The notes under the pieces are model-generated. The model saw only the letters and a program-made list of their open reading frames with translations, was not told the origin of the DNA and searched no databases. Below, piece by piece: positions 18,321 through 26,247 of a stretch of 64,000 nt of DNA. The DNA is taken from NCBI RefSeq assembly GCF_001613305.1, contig NZ_BDCC01000065.1, positions 37,186 to 101,185 of the forward strand, written 5' to 3'. This DNA is from Nocardia vaccinii NBRC 15922. Lineage in GTDB: Bacteria; Actinomycetota; Actinomycetes; Mycobacteriales; Mycobacteriaceae. Positions within the stretch are counted from its first letter, which is position 1, and each line of letters begins with the position of its first letter. The position numbers were made by a program, and so were the translations under genes.

Positions 18321-18642
18321 CCCGCCGACCTCCCGGACTTCGACAACGCGGCCGCATCCTCCGTACCGCCACGCTCAGAGGGCAGTATGCTCACCCACTC
18401 CCGCCACGGCAACCGCGATTCCCACCCCTGTTCACACCTACGACAGCGCCGGTCCGAGCTTTGCGGCCCACCACCCCATCTGCTGTGGCCGGATGAATCG
18501 GACCGCCCGCACGGCGCACGGTCGCGACGCGGCACTCCCCGGGCTCGCTGCCGACCGTGCCCGAATATCCGCTCGGAATCCGAACCGCTACAGACAGGCC
18601 CGTTTCTGATACGGAATACCCGATCCGTATCAGTCGCGACGA
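18321..18642. other. 322-bp upstream region of the kinase operon
   Basis: No gene is supported here. It should hold the minus-strand promoter of the kinase operon. The only strong structure is the inverted repeat at 18606-18633. Confidence 0.5.
18606..18633. promoter_or_regulatory. Perfect operator-like palindrome (CTGATACGGA, 8-nt spacer)
   Basis: CTGATACGGA at 18606-18615 and TCCGTATCAG at 18624-18633 are perfect inverted arms around an 8-nt spacer. The same right arm, with a weaker left arm at identical spacing, recurs at 19289-19316. The geometry suits a TetR dimer. It lies 286 bp upstream of the kinase start and just past the TetR stop. Confidence 0.6.
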
Positions 18643-19215
18643 TCACGCATCGACGGCGAGAACGACCGCCCGGGTGGCGGTGGCCGCGACCTGTTCGTCG
18701 TTCAGGTTGCTGTGCGCCAGCAGGACGTGGGACAGCACGATGCGAACCACGACCTCGGCGGCCTGGACCGGAGTCAGGGCGAGAACGGCGTCGGCGCGGG
18801 CGGCGATCAGCGGGGCGGCGAGAGCGGCCACCGTCTCGACCAGATTGAGTTCGGATCTGCCGTGCGCGATGGCGACGTTGATCAGCCAGGCCGGTTCGTG
18901 ATCGCGGATGTAGCCGAACGCGGCGTGCTCGCGTAGGTAGCCGAGCGCGAAAAGCGTGACGGCGTGGACGATTCGCGCGGGCGGGGCGAACAGGTCGAGT
19001 TCGGTGTAGGCGGCGGTGATCATCTTGACCACCTCGCCGCGGCCGATGGCGGCGATCAGGCCGTCCTTGTCGCCGAACTCGCGGTAGGCCGTCGCCCGGG
19101 AAACTCCCGCGCGTTCCGCCACGCCGCCGATGGTCAGGGCGCCCAGACCGCTCTCGGCGATCAGCTCGAGCGCCGCGTCGTGCAACGCCTCCGAGGATCG
19201 GGTCGGTGAGGTCAT
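18643..19215 (-). CDS. TetR-family transcriptional regulator
   Basis: Regulator of 190 residues. The N-terminal helix-turn-helix (ALTIGGVAERAGVSRATAYREFGDKDGLI) is typical of TetR repressors, and the remaining helical part would bind an unknown ligand. The start MTSPTRSSEAL at 19215 is preferred; an upstream start at 19284 would add an arginine-rich tail not usual for the family. It is divergent from the flavoprotein fusion gene at 19370. The palindromes at 19269-19283 and 19289-19316 in the shared region and the one at 18606-18633 after its stop are candidate binding sites. Confidence 0.92.
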   Translation of the reverse strand: MTSPTRSSEALHDAALELIAESGLGALTIGGVAERAGVSRATAYREFGDKDGLIAAIGRGEVVKMITAAYTELDLFAPPARIVHAVTLFALGYLREHAAFGYIRDHEPAWLINVAIAHGRSELNLVETVAALAAPLIAARADAVLALTPVQAAEVVVRIVLSHVLLAHSNLNDEQVAATATRAVVLAVDA

Positions 19216-19268
19216 GCCTATTTTTCTACCTGCACGCCGAGCTCGGCCGCGTGCGAACCGGACGACAA

Positions 19269-19283
19269 TGGTTGCGACAACCA
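19269..19283. promoter_or_regulatory. Palindrome TGGTTG-CGA-CAACCA
   Basis: Perfect 6-bp arms with a 3-nt centre in the divergent region between the TetR and flavoprotein genes. It could be a second operator, next to the imperfect site at 19289-19316. Confidence 0.4.
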
Positions 19284-19288
19284 ACTAA

Positions 19289-19316
19289 CTGAGACTATTC
19301 TCCGTTTCCGTATCAG
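19289..19316. promoter_or_regulatory. Imperfect copy of the TetR operator candidate
   Basis: The right arm TCCGTATCAG (19307-19316) is identical to that at 18624-18633. At the same 8-nt spacing the left arm is CTGAGACTAT (19289-19298), matching CTGATACGGA at six of ten positions. It is about 54 bp upstream of the fusion gene start, where a repressor would block transcription. Confidence 0.55.
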
Positions 19317-19369
19317 TAATGGGCGGTTCCTGCACCACCGGATGCGCCACGACAACGCCGGAGGACACG

Positions 19370-21862
19370 ATGACCGCACGCGGGCAGGCCCAGCCGGCGA
19401 ATGCGCGACGCGGACATGCCGTGGTCCTGGGCGCGAGCATGGCCGGACTGCTCACCGCGCGCGTGCTCAGCGAGAGTTTCGCCTCGGTGACCGTGCTCGA
19501 ACGCGACGATCTCGCCGCGCCCGGAGACCGCCGTGGAGTGCCTCAGGGCAGACATGTGCACGCCCTGCTCGCGCGCGGCGAACGCATTCTGGCCGAACTG
19601 TTTCCGGGCATCACCGCCGAATTGCTCGCCGACGGCGCGGTGCGATGCCGCTCGCTGACCGAGATGCGGATGAGCATCGCCGGATCCACACTGTCGCGAT
19701 CCGACGCCGGATACTCGCTGCTACAGGCCAGCCGACCGTTTCTGGAATGGCATGTGCGACAGCGGGTCCGGGCCCTGCCCAATGTCGAGATCCTTGACCG
19801 CGGCACCGCGCTGAACCTGCTGACCGATCCCGCGCGAAACCGGGTCACCGGAGTTCTGGCGCAGCCGGAGCATGCCGACCACCCGCACGAGATCTTCGCG
19901 GATCTGGTGGTGAGTTGCCTGGGCCGCCACGGCCCGATCCTCGACTGGCTCGAGACGATCGGCTACCCGCGCCCCGCCGAGGAGGGCGTGCGCATCGATA
20001 TGATGTACGCCAGCCGCTACATCCGCCTGCCGGACGATTCGACCGCGAACCTCGGCGGCGACAAGGAGATCGTCGTCGCGAACCAGGATCCCGCGCGCGG
20101 CCTGGCCCTGTTCGCGGTCGAGGAGGGCAAGCACATCCTGACCCTGATCGGCTACGGCGCGGACCATCCCCCGACCGACCCCGACGGGTTCTGGCGATTC
20201 GCCTCTTCGGTCGCACCGCCGGACGTCGCCGAGGCACTGCTGTCGGCCGAATCGCTGACCGGCATCAGCACCTACCGCTACCCGGCCAACCAACGCCGCC
20301 GCTACGAGCGCCTGTCCCGCTTCCCGGACGGGCTGCTCGTCCTCGGCGACGCGGTGTGCAGTTTCAGTCCGGCGTTCGGACAGGGCATGTCGGTCTCCGC
20401 ATTACAGGCGATGGAACTGCGCAAGGCGCTCGCCGCCGGCGACGACCATCTCGCGCGCAGGTTCTTCCGCGCCGCGGCCCACGTCATCGATGACCCGTGG
20501 CTGATCACCCGCCTGTTCGATCTCGCGATGCCGCACGTCGACGCCGCAGGCCGGGGACCGATGCGGCTACTGGGTCCGGCCGCACGCACGGCGATGGCCA
20601 TCGGCGCGCGGGACGCGGCTGTGGGGCAGCAGATCTCACGCATCGCCGGCCTGCTCGACAGCCCGCTGGCGGTGGCCCGGCCGGCCCTGCTGGCCCGGAT
20701 CGCCGCGAACGGGGCGGTGGTCGGCCTGAATCTGCTGCGCGAGGTCGCGATATCCGCACCACAGGTGCGGCACAATGGATTCGACCCGATCCCGCAGACT
20801 CCGGCACACGGCTTCCACCCGCTGACGGTTCGCGCGGTCGAACGCGATACCGCCGACAGCGTGCTGATCGAATTCGAGGTTCCCGAGCGGCTCACGGACC
20901 GATTCGGCTACACCGCTGGACAACACGTCGTCATCCGGGGCACGGCTCACGGACGTCCGATCCGGCGCAGCTACTCGCTGTGCGACGCACCCGATGCGGG
21001 CCGGTTGCGCGTCGCGGTGAAAAGACAGGGCGGCGGCGTCTTCTCCGAGTACGCGCTCGAACGACTCGGTGCGGGAACGGTTCTGCACATCGGCGAACCG
21101 TCGGGTGCGTTCACCGCGCACACCGATCCGGCCACCACCAGCCACCATGCCGCCGTCGCCGCGGGCAGCGGGATCACTCCGATCGCCGCGATCGCCGCGG
21201 CGGTCCTCGCGAACGAGCCGCACAGTCGCTTCACCCTCCACTACGCCAGCCGCGACAGCACGACCGTCATGCTCGGCGATCTGCTCACCACACTGACCGC
21301 CCGGTTTCCCGGACGATTGCGGATCGTCCACCACCTGTCCCGCCAATACGACGCACCGCTGCCGGCAACCGCCCCCGGCATCGATTACCGCAGGGGCCGC
21401 ATGGATTTTCGCGAACTGACCGGTCTGGACGCGGACCACTGGTACCTGTGCGGACCGGACTCCCTGCTCGCGGCTGCCCGCGAGGCACTCCTGGACGAGG
21501 GGGTAACCCGATCCCGGATATATACCGAGCGTTTCATGACCCGCGAGCCCGAATCCGCCGTCCCGCAACCGGATCGGCCACCGTGCACGATCACCCTCAC
21601 CGGGCACGGCGAGGACCTGGTGTTCACCATGCCGCAGGGGGTCCGCATCCTCGACGCCGCTCTCACCCACCGCGAGGATCTGCCGTATTCGTGTCTCGGC
21701 GGATCGTGCGGAACCTGTATCGCCACAGTATGTTCCGGCACGGTACACATGGACGAGGATCCGATGACGGCACTCACTTCCGCCGAACTGGCCGACGGCG
21801 CGGTTCTGACCTGCCGCGCCGTACCCGAATCCGCCACGGTCACGCTGCGATTCGGCCGCTGA
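19370..21862 (+). CDS. FAD-dependent oxidoreductase fused to ferredoxin-NADP reductase and 2Fe-2S ferredoxin domains
   Basis: Three-part protein of 830 residues. Residues about 15-400 form a FAD-dependent monooxygenase or geranylgeranyl-reductase-like module with GASMAG near residue 21 and the second FAD motif VLGDAVCSFSPAFGQGM. Residues about 478-715 form a ferredoxin-reductase module (RRSYSLC for flavin, AAGSGITPI and YLCGPDSLL for NAD(P)). The C-terminus is a plant-type ferredoxin with CLGGSCGTC (Cys 775, 780, 783) and a fourth cysteine near 816. This suggests NAD(P)H electrons can pass through FAD and 2Fe-2S to the first module or a partner. The ATG at 19370 has CGGAGG upstream. The divergent TetR is the likely regulator; the substrate is unknown. 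Confidence 0.9.
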   Translation: MTARGQAQPANARRGHAVVLGASMAGLLTARVLSESFASVTVLERDDLAAPGDRRGVPQGRHVHALLARGERILAELFPGITAELLADGAVRCRSLTEMRMSIAGSTLSRSDAGYSLLQASRPFLEWHVRQRVRALPNVEILDRGTALNLLTDPARNRVTGVLAQPEHADHPHEIFADLVVSCLGRHGPILDWLETIGYPRPAEEGVRIDMMYASRYIRLPDDSTANLGGDKEIVVANQDPARGLALFAVEEGKHILTLIGYGADHPPTDPDGFWRFASSVAPPDVAEALLSAESLTGISTYRYPANQRRRYERLSRFPDGLLVLGDAVCSFSPAFGQGMSVSALQAMELRKALAAGDDHLARRFFRAAAHVIDDPWLITRLFDLAMPHVDAAGRGPMRLLGPAARTAMAIGARDAAVGQQISRIAGLLDSPLAVARPALLARIAANGAVVGLNLLREVAISAPQVRHNGFDPIPQTPAHGFHPLTVRAVERDTADSVLIEFEVPERLTDRFGYTAGQHVVIRGTAHGRPIRRSYSLCDAPDAGRLRVAVKRQGGGVFSEYALERLGAGTVLHIGEPSGAFTAHTDPATTSHHAAVAAGSGITPIAAIAAAVLANEPHSRFTLHYASRDSTTVMLGDLLTTLTARFPGRLRIVHHLSRQYDAPLPATAPGIDYRRGRMDFRELTGLDADHWYLCGPDSLLAAAREALLDEGVTRSRIYTERFMTREPESAVPQPDRPPCTITLTGHGEDLVFTMPQGVRILDAALTHREDLPYSCLGGSCGTCIATVCSGTVHMDEDPMTALTSAELADGAVLTCRAVPESATVTLRFGR

Positions 21863-22001
21863 GCCCGGAGTGACCCGGACCGCATTCGCCCGATTCCTGT
21901 CCCCGAGGTCTTGCATATGTACTTGCATCCGCTGTTACACTGTGGATCTTCAGTAAGTACGTGTCAGGTTGCGCCCCAAGGGATTCAGCGGTACCGGCGA
22001 T

Positions 22002-22190
22002 ATGGCGAAAAAGGTTCATCTGCAGTTGCGATTCCCGCTCGGGGGAGCCGTACTGGACTACCGTGCCGAGAGATCGGTGGCACACCGGGTGGCCGCCGAG
22101 CTGAGCCGGCACGGCGTCGACGTGTCCATCGACGATAATCTCCGTACCGGCCTGGCCGATCTGCCGCACGAGGAACTCTGGGCGGTATAA
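22002..22190 (+). CDS. Small hypothetical protein (62 residues)
   Basis: Starts MAKKVHLQLRFPLGG and contains SVAHRVAAELSRHGVDVSIDDNL, a plausible alpha/beta fragment with good third-position GC. No family is recognised. A TTG at 21969 would give 73 residues, but the ATG at 22002 is the simpler start; neither has a strong ribosome-binding site. It lies alone between the fusion gene and the next small ORF. A possible promoter with TTGCAT and TACACT elements is near 21930-21950. Confidence 0.5.
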   Translation: MAKKVHLQLRFPLGGAVLDYRAERSVAHRVAAELSRHGVDVSIDDNLRTGLADLPHEELWAV

Positions 22191-22409
22191 ACCCTCCGCC
22201 ATCAGGTTCTTCCAACCGGCAGCAACATTCCGGCATCCAATGGTTGTACAGATGCATTTTCGAATGTTCTTGCACTGGTACAATTTTCGCGAACTTCGCA
22301 GGAATGTGTCACCATACCTACCGGCATGCTCATCGCCGGTGTTGACGCGAGCGTGCTGCGCGCCTCATGCGCACCCAGCGTATCTCTCCAGCCAGGAGTC
22401 ACCTGCCAC

Positions 22410-22652
22410 ATGCAGCACGCCGCACCCACCCCGGGCTCCCGAATGCCGAATACGCAGCGCCTCGCCGATCTGCTGTCCGTGATTCGCGCGGAGGAGAAAC
22501 TCTTACGCGAGCTCGGTAGCGAAGTCGCCGCCATCGCGATCGGCGGTGCGCCGAACCTGCCCGGCGCCCGCCCGGCACATCGCGGCACCTACCCCGGCCT
22601 GCTGACCGGCCGCCCCGACAACTTCCTCTGGGAGTGGTACGGCTTCCCCTGA
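22410..22652 (+). CDS. Small hypothetical protein (80 residues)
   Basis: Protein starting MQHAAPTPGSRM with a central helix (LADLLSVIRAEEKLLRELGSEV) and a Trp-rich end (FLWEWYGFP). CAGGAG lies about 11 bases before the ATG at 22410. Third codon positions are GC-rich. No family is recognised. It precedes the methyltransferase gene at 22828 on the same strand with a 175-bp gap. Confidence 0.5.
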   Translation: MQHAAPTPGSRMPNTQRLADLLSVIRAEEKLLRELGSEVAAIAIGGAPNLPGARPAHRGTYPGLLTGRPDNFLWEWYGFP

Positions 22653-22827
22653 GCATCCTTCGACGGATGCCGGTGCGGCCCGGACGCGCTTGACATCGCC
22701 GAATTCTTGGGTTCTGCTGGAATTAGGCCGGTCTCGTGCACTTTCCGGCCGTAGCCGGACCACATGACGGCGCAAAACGGATCTTTGTACGGACACCGCG
22801 GCGGCGGCGAATGCAATTCCGATCACG

Positions 22828-23655
22828 ATGTCGGGAGGTGTGGTGTCAGGAGACAGGCCGGCGCCCGCGGGGATCGACCCGACGAAACCCAATGCCGCCC
22901 GCATATACGACTATCTGCTGGGGGGCAAGGATAATTACACCGCGGACCGCGCGGTTGCCAAACGAATGCTGGAGGTCGCTCCGGAAAATCGGACACTGGC
23001 CTGGTTCAGTCGCAAGTTCCTGACCGGGGCGGCACGGTCGGCCGCCGAAGCAGGTGTGCGGCAGTTCATCGATATCGGCGCGGGCATCCCTACCTCACCG
23101 AGTGTGTACGAGACGGTCGTCGAGGTCGACCCCGAGGTACGCGTGGCCTCTGTCGACTACGACCCGGTCGTCTATGTACACGCCAACGCCATAACGGCAG
23201 GCCAGGCGGGCGTGACGCCGATGCTGGCGGACTTCCGTGAACCCGTGGATCTCATCGCGCGCCTGCGCACCGAGGCGGGCATCGACTTCGATCAGCCGGT
23301 CGCGCTGCTGACCGTCGGGGTTCTGCACTTCATCATGGATCATGAACAGCCGGCCGAAATTCTCGCCCGATTCTCCGAGGTGATGGCGCCGGGCAGTTAT
23401 CTGGCCTTCACGCACGGATCGCCCGAGACCGACGATGAGTTCGTCGACCGGACCGCGAGCGATACCGAGGGCAGTACCGCGCAGTTCGTCTTCCGATCGA
23501 AGTCCGAGGTCGAGAAGCTGCTCGACGGCTTCGACATCCTCGATCCGGGGATCGTGACCATCCAGGAGTGGCTCGCCGACAACCTGCCGCCCACTCGGCT
23601 GGTTATTCTGGCCGGCATCGGCCGCAAGCCCGAGGGGCCGACCGGTAACGGCTGA
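22828..23655 (+). CDS. S-adenosylmethionine-dependent methyltransferase, DUF574/Methyltransf_19 type
   Basis: Protein of 275 residues. It has the family signature RIYDYLLGGKDNY near the N-terminus, a SAM-binding FIDIGAGIPT loop, VASVDYDPVV for the ribose-binding acidic residue and a late SYLAFTHGS strand. These proteins are numerous in actinomycetes and their acceptors are mostly unknown. The ATG at 22828 is used; a GTG at 22843 just after GGGAGG is an alternative that changes only five residues. It lies between a small hypothetical gene and a secreted hydrolase with no overlap. Confidence 0.9.
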   Translation: MSGGVVSGDRPAPAGIDPTKPNAARIYDYLLGGKDNYTADRAVAKRMLEVAPENRTLAWFSRKFLTGAARSAAEAGVRQFIDIGAGIPTSPSVYETVVEVDPEVRVASVDYDPVVYVHANAITAGQAGVTPMLADFREPVDLIARLRTEAGIDFDQPVALLTVGVLHFIMDHEQPAEILARFSEVMAPGSYLAFTHGSPETDDEFVDRTASDTEGSTAQFVFRSKSEVEKLLDGFDILDPGIVTIQEWLADNLPPTRLVILAGIGRKPEGPTGNG

Positions 23656-23915
23656 TCCGCGATCCGATCACCCCGCCCGGCCAGGGCGCAGGCACGCGCC
23701 GAATGCGGCTCGGCCAGATCCACCATCGGCTCGGCGCTGCGCAGGATGCCGGGCAGGCTTTTTCCATTTCGGCCGATCCGATTGCCGGTAATTCTCCGGA
23801 TTTCTTGCATGTCGTTGCGCGGCGCTATACCCTCGCTGACCAATCCATTCGAACCGATCGATTCACGAGGGCACCCTCGGGAGCTCCTCGTATTTCACGA
23901 CAGGGAGCGCGTTAC

Positions 23916-24935
23916 GTGCGAGCTTCGGTGCGGACACTCACCTTATTCGCTGCATTCCTCTTGTGTTGTGTAACAGCGGGTTCGGCGCACGCCGACGCCG
24001 ATCCGGGGGCCTGTCGATCCTTTCCGGTCCCGGTCGCGAAGGGCCACCTCGCCGCGACTCTCTGCACACCCGTCGGCAAGCCGGGCGGCACCGTCATGGT
24101 GCTGATGTCGGGCTCCAATTACAACGGCACCTACTGGGATTTCGCCTACCAGCCGCAGACCTACAACTTCCGCGAGGCAATGAACAGGGCCGGTTACGCG
24201 ACCCTGGTGGTCGATCGTCTCGGTAACGGCGCGAGCACTCATCCGGCCGCGCTGTCGCTCACCGCCAACGACACCGCCCAGGCACTGCACGGCATCGTCC
24301 AGGGCCTGCGACACGGCCTGGCCGGGGCCGCGCCCTACGCCGAGGTCGTCACCGTCGGCCATTCACTGACCTCGGGCACCTCGGTGATGGAGGCCAGTTC
24401 CTATCACGACGTGGACGGCGTTGTGCTGACCGGTTATTCGCACGCGCTGAACATTCCCGAAACCCTCGGCGTGATCTCGACCTACCACCGCGCCGTGGAC
24501 GATCCGGCATTCGCCGGCCGCGGTCTGGACGCCGGATACCTGACCACCCGGCCCGGCACCCGCATGCACGACTTCTTCGATCCCCGCGACGCCGATCCCG
24601 CGGTGGTGGCGCAGGACGAGAAGACCAAGGAGATCTTCTCGCTCTCGGAATACCCGGACGGGCTGATGTCGACCCTGCCCGGCATGTCCGGTGAGATCGA
24701 TGCTCCGGTGCTGATCGTCGACGGGAGCCTGGACCGGTTGTCTTGCGGCCCCGGCTATTCCGTGTGCCGGTCCGCCGCCACACTGAAGGCAGCGGAGGCT
24801 CCGTACTTCGCGCCCGCGGCCGAGTTGCAGACCTTCGTACTACCCGGCAGCGGCCATTCGGTGAACCTCGCGCGCAATACCGGCGCGTACCACACCGCGG
24901 TCCTCGACTGGCTGAATTCCACCGTCGGACACTGA
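23916..24935 (+). CDS. Secreted alpha/beta hydrolase
   Basis: Exported protein of 339 residues. The signal peptide is clear (VRASVRTLTLFAAFLL then SAHADADP). The mature part is an alpha/beta hydrolase with VVDRLGNGAS after the early strands, the nucleophile elbow VGHSLTSG and a late GSGHSVN supplying the histidine. Cysteines at the mature N-terminus and near the C-terminus (RLSCGPGYSVCRS) could form disulfides. The GTG at 23916 has AGGGAG upstream and is chosen because the signal peptide begins there; longer in-frame starts add unrelated sequence. The likely role is extracytoplasmic ester hydrolysis; the substrate is unknown. Confidence 0.88.
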   Translation: MRASVRTLTLFAAFLLCCVTAGSAHADADPGACRSFPVPVAKGHLAATLCTPVGKPGGTVMVLMSGSNYNGTYWDFAYQPQTYNFREAMNRAGYATLVVDRLGNGASTHPAALSLTANDTAQALHGIVQGLRHGLAGAAPYAEVVTVGHSLTSGTSVMEASSYHDVDGVVLTGYSHALNIPETLGVISTYHRAVDDPAFAGRGLDAGYLTTRPGTRMHDFFDPRDADPAVVAQDEKTKEIFSLSEYPDGLMSTLPGMSGEIDAPVLIVDGSLDRLSCGPGYSVCRSAATLKAAEAPYFAPAAELQTFVLPGSGHSVNLARNTGAYHTAVLDWLNSTVGH

Positions 24936-25293
24936 TATCGGACCTGCCACCACGGCTGAGAAGCCGAAACTCAACGCCCGCACGAGCATTCGGCAATACT
25001 CCAGCAGATCCGCTGCGGCGGACCGTCCTCCGCCGGGTCGGCACGCCCGCGACCCGGCGGCAGTGGCAACGACCTGCCCCTACCGGTATGGTCGTCGACG
25101 CAAGGGGAACGCCGAGGGGATTCGATGCGACAGTTACTCAGGGTCACAGCAAAACGCCGGATATTTCCCTCGCCACGCTCGGTTTTTCGCCTGTCTCGGC
25201 GTTACCATGAGCGGGTGCGGTGATGACGGCACGCACTTGCGCATGTACCGATGCGGTGTGTGCCAGTGATCGAAGAACAGCGGAGAAAGCCTC
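24936..25293. other. 358-bp gap with one hairpin
   Basis: No gene is supported. The sole structure is an inverted repeat with CCGCCGGGTCG (25030-25040) and CGACCCGGCGG (25050-25060), a possible terminator for the hydrolase gene. The XRE gene promoter should lie downstream of it. Confidence 0.45.
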
Positions 25294-26184
25294 ATGACGG
25301 CAGAACAGGCCCGGATCGACCTCGTCACCACTCCCCTGGAGCAGCGCGGTCCCACAGCATTGCGGATCATGGTCGGCGGCCAGCTCCGCAAACTACGTGA
25401 GGCCCGCGGGATCACTCCGCAGGTCGCCGGTGAGCACATCCGCGGTTCGCACGCCAAAATCAGCCGACTCGAACTCGGCCGCACGGGATACAAGATCCGC
25501 GACGTCAACGATCTGCTGACGCTCTACGGCGTCACCGATTCGGCCCAGCGCGAATCCTTCCTCAGCCTGGTCGCGATGGCCAACGAGCAGGGTTGGTGGC
25601 ACGGTTACAGCGACCTGCTGCCGTCCTGGTTCGAGAACTATCTCGGCCTCGAGGGCGATGCGAAATCGATCAGAACCTATGAGGGACAACTGGTCCCGGG
25701 TCTGCTGCAGACCGATGCCTACGCCCGCGCGGTCGTCTCGCTGGCACACGGCGAGCGAGAGGTCGATCGGCGCGTGGAACTCCGGCGCCGCCGTCAGCAG
25801 ATCCTGGATCTGGCCAACGGCCCGACGCTGTGGGCGGTCCTGGACGAATCGGTGCTGCACCGCCCGGTCGGTGGTCGCGAGGTCCTGCGCGAGCAGCTGA
25901 TCTACCTCGAGCAGATGTCGCACCGCAGCAACGTCACCATTCAGGTCCTGCCCTACCGCGCCGGCGGTCACGCCGCGGTCGGCGGCTCGTTCACCATCCT
26001 GCGCTTCAACGAGCAGGAGATCCCGGACGTCGTCTACCTCGAGCAGATGGCCAGCGCCCTCTACCTCGACCGCCCCGACGACCTCGAGCTCTACCGCGAG
26101 GTCATGGACCGCCTCAGCATCCAGGCCGACCCGCCCGGCCACTCCCAGGAACTCCTGCGCGCCGCCGCGGCGGACCTGGACTGA
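25294..26184 (+). CDS. XRE-family regulator with DUF5753 domain
   Basis: Protein of 296 residues. The N-terminal helix-turn-helix (LRKLREARGITPQVAGEHI, HAKISRLELGR) is followed by a DUF5753 domain with the typical EGQLVPGLLQTDAYARAV, DESVLHRPVGG and QVLPYRAGGHAA. This architecture is very common in actinomycetes, where such proteins often pair with DUF397 proteins; no DUF397 gene is adjacent here. CGGAGAAAG precedes the ATG. It is convergent with the ligase gene. Targets are unknown. Confidence 0.92.
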   Translation: MTAEQARIDLVTTPLEQRGPTALRIMVGGQLRKLREARGITPQVAGEHIRGSHAKISRLELGRTGYKIRDVNDLLTLYGVTDSAQRESFLSLVAMANEQGWWHGYSDLLPSWFENYLGLEGDAKSIRTYEGQLVPGLLQTDAYARAVVSLAHGEREVDRRVELRRRRQQILDLANGPTLWAVLDESVLHRPVGGREVLREQLIYLEQMSHRSNVTIQVLPYRAGGHAAVGGSFTILRFNEQEIPDVVYLEQMASALYLDRPDDLELYREVMDRLSIQADPPGHSQELLRAAAADLD

Positions 26185-26247
26185 AGCGGCGACGGGCCCG
26201 GGTGAGGCGAATATCACTGTGTGGCACACGATCACGGTGACTCCGGG

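Noticed and set aside
18606..18633. Reading the CTGATACGGA inverted repeat as a terminator of the TetR gene
   Set aside because: It is not GC-rich at the stem, has no T-run, and is shared with the promoter region of the fusion gene, which favours an operator.
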